Of a DNA stretch of 64,000 nt, positions 59,198-64,000 are shown piece by piece (position 1 is the stretch's first letter; every line of letters starts with the position of its first letter). This stretch comes from Mycobacterium sp. IS-1590 (lineage in GTDB: Bacteria > Actinomycetota > Actinomycetes > Mycobacteriales > Mycobacteriaceae). The stretch lies in contig NZ_LQIW01000002.1 of the NCBI RefSeq assembly GCF_001500025.1, positions 124,001-188,000 on the forward strand, written 5' to 3'. Position numbers and translations under genes: made by a program. Under the pieces are notes generated by a model. The model was not told the origin of the DNA. It saw only the letters and a list, made by a program, of their open reading frames with translations, and searched no databases.

Positions 59198-60031
59198 GTG
59201 ATCGGCCGCTACCCCACCGGCGGCGCCGGGATGAGACTCGACCGGCGCAGCTTCATCGCGGCGCTGTCCGTCGCCACCGTCGGCGCCGTGGGGCTGACCC
59301 GGTGGGCGACCGGGGAGCAATCGCAAGTGGCGGATGTGGCCGCAGCGCAGGTCCCGTCCGCACCATCGGCCGGTCTGCTGCCCCCGCCGCCGACGTCGGC
59401 GCGCATCGCTCTACCCGGCAGTGGTGTGCTGAGCAGCCTGCCCGGCGACGGGGACCTGTTGGCGCTGACCGTCGACGATGGTGTGAGCAGTGACGTCGTG
59501 CGGGCCTACACGCAATTCGCCAAGGACACCGGGCTTCGGATGACCTACTTCGTCAACGGGATCTACCGGTCGTGGACCGATCACGTCGACCTGTTGCGTC
59601 CGTTGGTCGACGACGGGCAGATCCAACTGGCCAACCACACGTGGTCGCACCCGGACCTCACCAAGCTGCCCCTCGTCGACGTGGCCGAACAGTTCCGGCG
59701 CAACCACGACTTCCTGTGGAAGGCCTACGGCGTGGACGCGCGTCCGTACTTCCGGCCCCCCTACGGCGCGACCAGCCCGCATGTCGACAAGGTCGCCGCC
59801 GACCTCGGCTACACCGCAGGCACGTTGTGGTCGGGCACGCTGGAGGACCACGTGTGGATCCCGCCTGCGGAGGTTGTCGCGATGGCCGACAAACACTTCA
59901 CCGGGCAGACGATCGTGATCGGCCACCTCAACCACCCGCCCGTCACCGAGGTTTTCGGCCAGTTGGTCGACATCATCCGGGCGCGTGGGCTGCGGACCGT
60001 GACCCTGGACGACGTGTTCCTAAGGCCATGA
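59198..60031 (+). CDS. Secreted polysaccharide deacetylase
   Basis: 277-residue exported protein with a NodB/CE4 domain. The N-terminus has a twin-arginine-type signal (LDRRSFIAALSVATVGAVGL). Catalytic motifs: TVDDG (metal-binding Asp, normally TFDDG), HTWSHPDLTKL (metal His pair), RPPYGATSPH and a final IVIGHLNHPP. It would deacetylate a cell-wall or surface polysaccharide. GTG at 59198 has an AGGGG site nearby; the ATG at 59231 is the alternative and lies just before the RR motif. Confidence 0.85.
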   Translation: MIGRYPTGGAGMRLDRRSFIAALSVATVGAVGLTRWATGEQSQVADVAAAQVPSAPSAGLLPPPPTSARIALPGSGVLSSLPGDGDLLALTVDDGVSSDVVRAYTQFAKDTGLRMTYFVNGIYRSWTDHVDLLRPLVDDGQIQLANHTWSHPDLTKLPLVDVAEQFRRNHDFLWKAYGVDARPYFRPPYGATSPHVDKVAADLGYTAGTLWSGTLEDHVWIPPAEVVAMADKHFTGQTIVIGHLNHPPVTEVFGQLVDIIRARGLRTVTLDDVFLRP

Positions 60032-60234
60032 CCGCGGCGCCCCCGGTCGGGGAGCACCCGGGGCTGGCCTCAAACTGAGTCACATCTGTCACTTCAGCAA
60101 CTTTAAAAACATCAGACGTTTTACCGGCGCGCCTACCGCAGTTTGCCGAGGGGCGGGTTCTAATGACTTCATGGGGGCACTGCGGTAAGGTTGGGCCCCG
60201 GTCAGCTATCGGTTTCGACACAGGAGTCAGTTCC
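60032..60234 (+). other. Gap with a promoter candidate
   Basis: About 200 bases, locally A/T-rich (60070-60120). TAAGGT at 60186-60191 fits a mycobacterial -10. It likely drives the small gene at 60235. No RNA gene was recognised. Confidence 0.4.
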
Positions 60235-60375
60235 GTGTATGTCAACCCGCTATCCCGGTCTCGGGTGAGCCGAATCGCCTGGTCACTCCTTCGTCATCCA
60301 CTCAAGAGCCGCGAGTTCCCGGCCAAGGCCGAGCGCCTCATCACCGCCGACGAACTCCGCCTTTACGGCGTCTAG
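60235..60375 (+). CDS. Small basic protein, unknown
   Basis: 46-residue protein (starting MYVNPLSRSRVSRIAWSL) at a GTG preceded by AGGAG eight bases upstream, a good ribosome site. It is basic in the middle and ends in LITADELRLYGV. I do not recognise a family. A longer in-frame start exists at 60163, but it would leave the ribosome site unused. Its place between the deacetylase and the convergent LLM gene, with a promoter-like element upstream, supports it as real. Confidence 0.5.
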   Translation: MYVNPLSRSRVSRIAWSLLRHPLKSREFPAKAERLITADELRLYGV

Positions 60376-60466
60376 CGAACTGGGAAGCGCGGAATCCCTC
60401 GCGCCGGACGCCTTCGGCCATCCGTTTGCCAAATCGTTATATTTTCGTGACCGTCAGAAATGGCGG
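60376..60466. other. Short convergent gap
   Basis: About 90 bases between the small gene and the LLM gene. AT-rich stretch near 60430. No clear hairpin terminator. Confidence 0.4.
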
Positions 60467-61315
60467 CTAATTCCGTAGTCCCGACGCGACGATCGCGTCG
60501 GCCAGCGGCTCGAGCACCGCGGGATCGTGCGGCGTCGGCAGATAGATGATCGCCAGATCCAGACCCTCCCGGCCCAGGGCCGCGGCTTCGGACAGCGTCT
60601 TGTCGTAGTTGCGGTCGGGGTCAAGTCGGACGTGGGCTGAGAGCATGATCTCGCCCGGATCCCGCCCGATGTCGGCGCAATGGCCGGCCAGCACGTCGCG
60701 CTTGCGGGCGAACTCGTCCGGTGTGCCGCCGACGAAGTTCCAGTGCTGGGCGTAGCGGGCGGTGATCCGCAGTGTGCGCTTCTCGCCGTTGCCGCCGATG
60801 CAGATAGGAGGGTGCGGACGCTGCGGGCCCTTCGGCTCGTTGCGGGCGTCCTTGAGTTGATAGAACTTGCCGTCGAACGACGTCGTCTCCTGGCTGAGCA
60901 GGTTGGTGAGCACCTCGCAGGCCTCCTCGAAGCGGTCGAACCGTTCTCGGATGGACCCCAACTCGATCCCGTACGCCTCGGACTCCTCCTCGTTCCAGCC
61001 CGCACCGATACCCAGTTCGAGCCGGCCGCCGGACACGATGTCCAACGCGGAAGTCATATTGGCGAGCACCGCGGGGTGGCGGTAGTGGATGCCGGTCACG
61101 AGCACACCGACGCGCAGCCGCTCGGTCGCCTGCGCGAGGGCGGTGAGCGTCACCCAACCCTCCAGGCACGGCCCGCTGGAGTCGGAGAAGATCGGGTAGA
61201 AGTGGTCGAAGGTCCAGCCGGATTCGAACACGTCGATCTGGTCGGCGGCCTTCCACACGGCGAGCATGTCGGCCCACGTGGTGTTCTGCGGCGAGGTTTT
61301 GAAGGCGAACTTCAC
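60467..61315 (-). CDS. LLM class F420-dependent oxidoreductase
   Basis: 282-residue TIM-barrel luciferase-like flavin/F420 oxidoreductase: MKFAFKTSPQNTTWADMLAV at the start, GVLVTGIHYRHPAVLAN, LGIGAGWNEEESEAYGIELG and ICIGGNGEKRTLRITARYAQ. The pattern GAGWNEEE-AYG is typical of actinobacterial F420-dependent members. It reduces or oxidises an unknown substrate using F420H2. It is convergent with the small gene at 60235 and divides this part of the map from the antiporter gene, 59 bases to the right, on the same strand. Confidence 0.85.
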   Translation of the reverse strand: MKFAFKTSPQNTTWADMLAVWKAADQIDVFESGWTFDHFYPIFSDSSGPCLEGWVTLTALAQATERLRVGVLVTGIHYRHPAVLANMTSALDIVSGGRLELGIGAGWNEEESEAYGIELGSIRERFDRFEEACEVLTNLLSQETTSFDGKFYQLKDARNEPKGPQRPHPPICIGGNGEKRTLRITARYAQHWNFVGGTPDEFARKRDVLAGHCADIGRDPGEIMLSAHVRLDPDRNYDKTLSEAAALGREGLDLAIIYLPTPHDPAVLEPLADAIVASGLRN

Positions 61316-61374
61316 CGGACCGAGCTTAGTTCCGAGGGGCTGACAACGAGCTGTGAGCCGAGTCCGCCGCGCGA

Positions 61375-62871
61375 TCAGTCGGTTTCGCCGAACTCGTCGA
61401 ACCAGTATGCGAGCTTGCCGCGACGGCTCACCGCGCGCAGCCGGCGTTCGGCCAGGGCACGGGTCTTCGTGGTGGTCACGATCAGCAGCTCGTCGCCGAT
61501 CGCGATGCGAGTGTCGGGCTGCGGGACGAAGGTGCGCCCGTCACGGATGATCAGCGTGATCACGCTCGGATCGGGAAGCCGCAATTCGAGCACCGTGACG
61601 TTGTGCAACCGCGACGGCGCCTGCACCCTCATGGTCAGAAGTTCTGCGTCCAGCACGTCGAGGGGAGCCGACTCCACCTGGATCTCCCGCGTCGCCTCCT
61701 TCGAGATCAGGCCCAGTCGATGCGCGACGAACCGCAGGCTGGGACCCTGCACCAGCGTGAACACCACCACCAGGATGAACACGATGTTGAGAAGGCGGAC
61801 GCTGTCGGGCACACCACCCACGATCGGGAACGTCGCCAACACGATCGGAACGGCACCGCGCAGACCTGCCCAGGAGACGAAAACCTGTTCACGCCAGGGG
61901 ATTCGGAACCACACCAGGGACAGGAACACCGACAGCGGCCTGGCGACGAGCAGCAACACCAGGCCCGTCACGATGCCCGGCACCACCTCCGCGGCGAGGT
62001 CGCTGGGGTCGACGAGCAAGCCGAGCAGGACGAACAGCCCGATCTGAGCGAGCCAGCCGAGGCCCTCGGCGAACGAACGCGTCGCCGAGCGGTGAGGCAA
62101 CCCGGTGTTGGCGAGCACGACCGCGGCCACATAAGCGGCGAGGAAACCGCTGGCGTGCGCGGTGCCGCCCGCCGCGAACGCGACCATGCCGAGCCCGAAT
62201 GTGGCCAACGGATACAGGCCCGACGCCGGAAGCGCGATGCGGCGCAGCGCCATCGAGCCCAGATACCCGACGCCGAGCCCGATCGCCGCACCGACCACCA
62301 GCTCATAGACCAGCTCGGTGAGCGCGTGCACCGGCGACAGCTCGAGCGGGGCCACGCTGAACATCAGCACCAGGATGACGGCCGGGGCGTCGTTGAAACC
62401 GGACTCGGCCTCCAGCAAGCCCGCTACCCGGCGCGGCAGGGGCACCACGCGGAGCACCGAGAACACCGCCGCGGCGTCGGTCACCGAGACGACTGCGCCC
62501 AGTAGCAGCGACAGCTGCCAGTTGATACCCAGCAGCAGGTGCGCCCCGGCGGCGGTGATGAGCATGCTGATCGCGACGCCGAGGGTCGCGAGCACTCCCG
62601 CAGGCGCGAGCACCCGTCGGATGTCGGAGAACCGGGTCGTCAGGCCGCCCTCGACGAGGATGACGGCCAGTGCCACCGTGCCCAGGTGGTCGGCGAGCAG
62701 ATAGTTGTCGAAATCCAGGCCGAGCCCGTCCTCACCGACGACGACGCCGACGAAGAGGAAGAGCAGCAGGCTCGGCAACCCGACACGGCTTGCGGCCCTG
62801 GTGGCGACGATGCTCGCCAGCAGCACCACCCCAGCGATCAGCAGCACAAGATAGAGCTGCTCGAGGGTCAT
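61375..62871 (-). CDS. Potassium/proton antiporter with RCK-C domain
   Basis: 498-residue CPA1-type antiporter with about 12 membrane helices (LYLVLLIAGVVLLASIV, ISMLITAAGAHLLLGINWQL, GTAHASGFLAAYVAAVVLANTG, WAGLRGAVPIVLATFPI) and a C-terminal TrkA_C-like domain (LRLPDPSVITLIIRDGRTFV, IGDELLIVTTT). This is the NhaP2/CvrA architecture that exchanges K+ for H+. The ATG at 62871 is preferred because it begins the first helix; the open frame continues upstream with non-membrane sequence. The TrkA-type gene is divergent across about 180 bases. Confidence 0.85.
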   Translation of the reverse strand: MTLEQLYLVLLIAGVVLLASIVATRAASRVGLPSLLLFLFVGVVVGEDGLGLDFDNYLLADHLGTVALAVILVEGGLTTRFSDIRRVLAPAGVLATLGVAISMLITAAGAHLLLGINWQLSLLLGAVVSVTDAAAVFSVLRVVPLPRRVAGLLEAESGFNDAPAVILVLMFSVAPLELSPVHALTELVYELVVGAAIGLGVGYLGSMALRRIALPASGLYPLATFGLGMVAFAAGGTAHASGFLAAYVAAVVLANTGLPHRSATRSFAEGLGWLAQIGLFVLLGLLVDPSDLAAEVVPGIVTGLVLLLVARPLSVFLSLVWFRIPWREQVFVSWAGLRGAVPIVLATFPIVGGVPDSVRLLNIVFILVVVFTLVQGPSLRFVAHRLGLISKEATREIQVESAPLDVLDAELLTMRVQAPSRLHNVTVLELRLPDPSVITLIIRDGRTFVPQPDTRIAIGDELLIVTTTKTRALAERRLRAVSRRGKLAYWFDEFGETD

Positions 62872-63052
62872 TGCATCCCCGTTCGGGACCGTATGGGCGG
62901 TGTGAGAGGCAGTAAAACACCTACCACGGGCGGTGGCCGGGCAGTCCGGCCCGGTAGCCGCGCGCAAAGCCGCCGCGATGGGTAAGTATGAGTGCGTGAT
63001 ACGGCTGCGCTGGCCCCACTTCGACGCAACGCATCGCGTCGAGGAGCGGACG

Positions 63053-63748
63053 ATGATGCGCGTCGGCATCGCCGGCGCCGGGGCGGTCGGACGGTCGGTG
63101 GCGCAGGAACTGATCGACTACGGCCACAAGGTGCTGTTGATCGAACACGACGTGCGGCACTACGAACCGCGGACGGTTCCCGGCGCGGAATGGTTGCTCG
63201 CCGATGCGTGCGAGTTGTCCTCGCTCGAGGAATCCGGGTTGCAGATATGCGACGTGGTGATCGCGGCGACCGGCGACGACAAGGTGAACCTGGCGGCCGC
63301 GCTGTTGGCGAAAACGGAATTCGGTGTCGCCCGCGTGGTGGCTCGGGTCAACGACCTGCGCAACGAGTGGTTGTTCACCGAGGCGTGGGGGGTCGACGTC
63401 GCGGTCTCCGCGCCGAGCGCGCTGGTGGCCGCGATCGAGGGCGCCATCGACATCGGTCACGTGGTGCGGTTGATGCAGTTGCGGCACGGGCAGGTGAGCC
63501 TGGCGAAACTGACGCTGCCCGAGGGTGATCCGCTGGTCGGTCGGCGGATGCGCGACCTGCCGTTGCCGGAGAACACCGCGCTGGCGATCATCATCCGCGA
63601 CAGCGGGATCGTCCTGCCCCAGCCCGACGACGTGCTGGAAGCCGGTGACGAGATGCTGTTCTTGGCCGGCGGCTCCACCCACGGCGAAGTCGCTGCGCTG
63701 GTGCACGGTGCGATCAACCCGACGAGCGCTCGGACGTCAGGCGGGTGA
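63053..63748 (+). CDS. TrkA-type potassium uptake regulatory protein
   Basis: 231-residue protein with an NAD-binding RCK domain (GIAGAGAVGRSVAQELIDYG) and a TrkA-C domain (LTLPEGDPLVGRRMRDLPLP, LEAGDEMLFLAGG). The ATG at 63053 has AGGAG six bases upstream; an adjacent in-frame ATG lies three bases on. M. tuberculosis has a TrkA pair (ceoB, ceoC); only one is here, and no TrkH channel gene is in the window. Divergent from the antiporter, convergent with the SulP gene, whose end it overlaps by 35 bases. Confidence 0.83.
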   Translation: MMRVGIAGAGAVGRSVAQELIDYGHKVLLIEHDVRHYEPRTVPGAEWLLADACELSSLEESGLQICDVVIAATGDDKVNLAAALLAKTEFGVARVVARVNDLRNEWLFTEAWGVDVAVSAPSALVAAIEGAIDIGHVVRLMQLRHGQVSLAKLTLPEGDPLVGRRMRDLPLPENTALAIIIRDSGIVLPQPDDVLEAGDEMLFLAGGSTHGEVAALVHGAINPTSARTSGG

Positions 63749-64000
63749 CGTGGGTTCGGGCGTGGTCGATCGCCTCGTCGAGTGAGTCCATCAAGTGGTT
63801 CTCGTGGCGCAGTGATTCGAATACGCCGACGTTGGAAAGCAGGCGCATGTGTTCGGGGCGAACGCCTTTGATGATCACGGTGATGCCGCGCGCCTCCAGT
63901 TCGGTGGCGATCTGCGCCAAGGAATTCGCGCCGGTGGCGTCGAGCATGCCCAGTTGGCTGAGTCGGATGATCACCACCGACGTGTGCGGATGGTCGGTAT
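63714..64000 (-). CDS. SulP family anion transporter, C-terminal part
   Basis: The frame stays open to the window edge, so this is the 3' end of a larger gene. The readable C-terminal 95 residues form a STAS domain (SVVIIRLSQLGMLDATGANS, ITVIIKGVRPEHMRLLSNVG, HENHLMDSLDEAIDHAR), the domain that ends SulP sulfate/bicarbonate transporters. The membrane part lies outside. Confidence 0.78.
   Translation of the reverse strand, partial: TDHPHTSVVIIRLSQLGMLDATGANSLAQIATELEARGITVIIKGVRPEHMRLLSNVGVFESLRHENHLMDSLDEAIDHARTHVTRLTSERSSG

Overview
The window is chromosomal DNA from a high-GC mycobacterium, most likely a rapid-growing Mycolicibacterium-type species. This is read from the mce1 operon, ESX-1 components, mycobacterial SigG, an F420-type oxidoreductase, dense four-base gene overlaps and frequent GTG starts. 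Names that refer to M. tuberculosis (Rv numbers) rest on recognised sequence and gene order, not on a database search.

Layout. 1-11.4 kb: the 3' part of an mce1 lipid-import operon (mceB end, mceC, mceD, lipoprotein mceE, two tandem copies of mceF, then four Mce-associated genes equivalent to Rv0175-Rv0178). 11.4-22.6 kb: mixed metabolic and envelope genes (DUF1275 membrane protein, SDR, fructosamine-kinase-like protein, a large repeat-tailed secreted protein, secreted phosphodiester glycosidase, GlsB-like protein, pirin/PQQ-type sugar dehydrogenase pair with a divergent MarR, NDMA-dependent alcohol dehydrogenase, DUF4436 protein). 22.6-26.8 kb: sigG, monoacylglycerol lipase, a lipoprotein hydrolase, and DUF2786 and metallohydrolase genes (Rv0182c-Rv0185 order). 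26.8-31.4 kb: only the tail of an ESX-1 locus (mycP1-eccE1-espB-espL). 32-36.5 kb: a glycosyltransferase/methyltransferase/toroid-protein/methyltransferase cassette with a TetR regulator and two matching operator palindromes. 36.5-43 kb: the Rv0135c-Rv0139 block with tandem CYP138-type P450s, msrA/msrB, and a KstR-like box before the Rv0138-Rv0139 pair. 43-50.5 kb: enoyl-CoA hydratase, a decayed SRPBCC gene, a DUF222/HNH nuclease, DUF427, an AlkA-type glycosylase, Dps, a ClC channel and a thioesterase. 50.5-64 kb: a CopB-type ATPase behind a CsoR-like box, gltBD, a polysaccharide deacetylase, a small unrecognised gene, an LLM oxidoreductase, a K+/H+ antiporter with a divergent TrkA protein, and the end of a SulP transporter.

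The main themes are lipid and sterol handling (mce1, CYP138, the two KstR-like boxes at an alcohol dehydrogenase and at Rv0138-Rv0139), envelope and secretion (Mce, the ESX-1 tail, secreted enzymes), redox and metal defence (MsrA/MsrB, Dps, copper ATPase) and nitrogen assimilation (GltBD). The most unusual points are the duplicated mceF, the isolated ESX-1 tail, the TetR-linked glycosyltransferase cassette with paired operators, and the tandem CYP138 genes.
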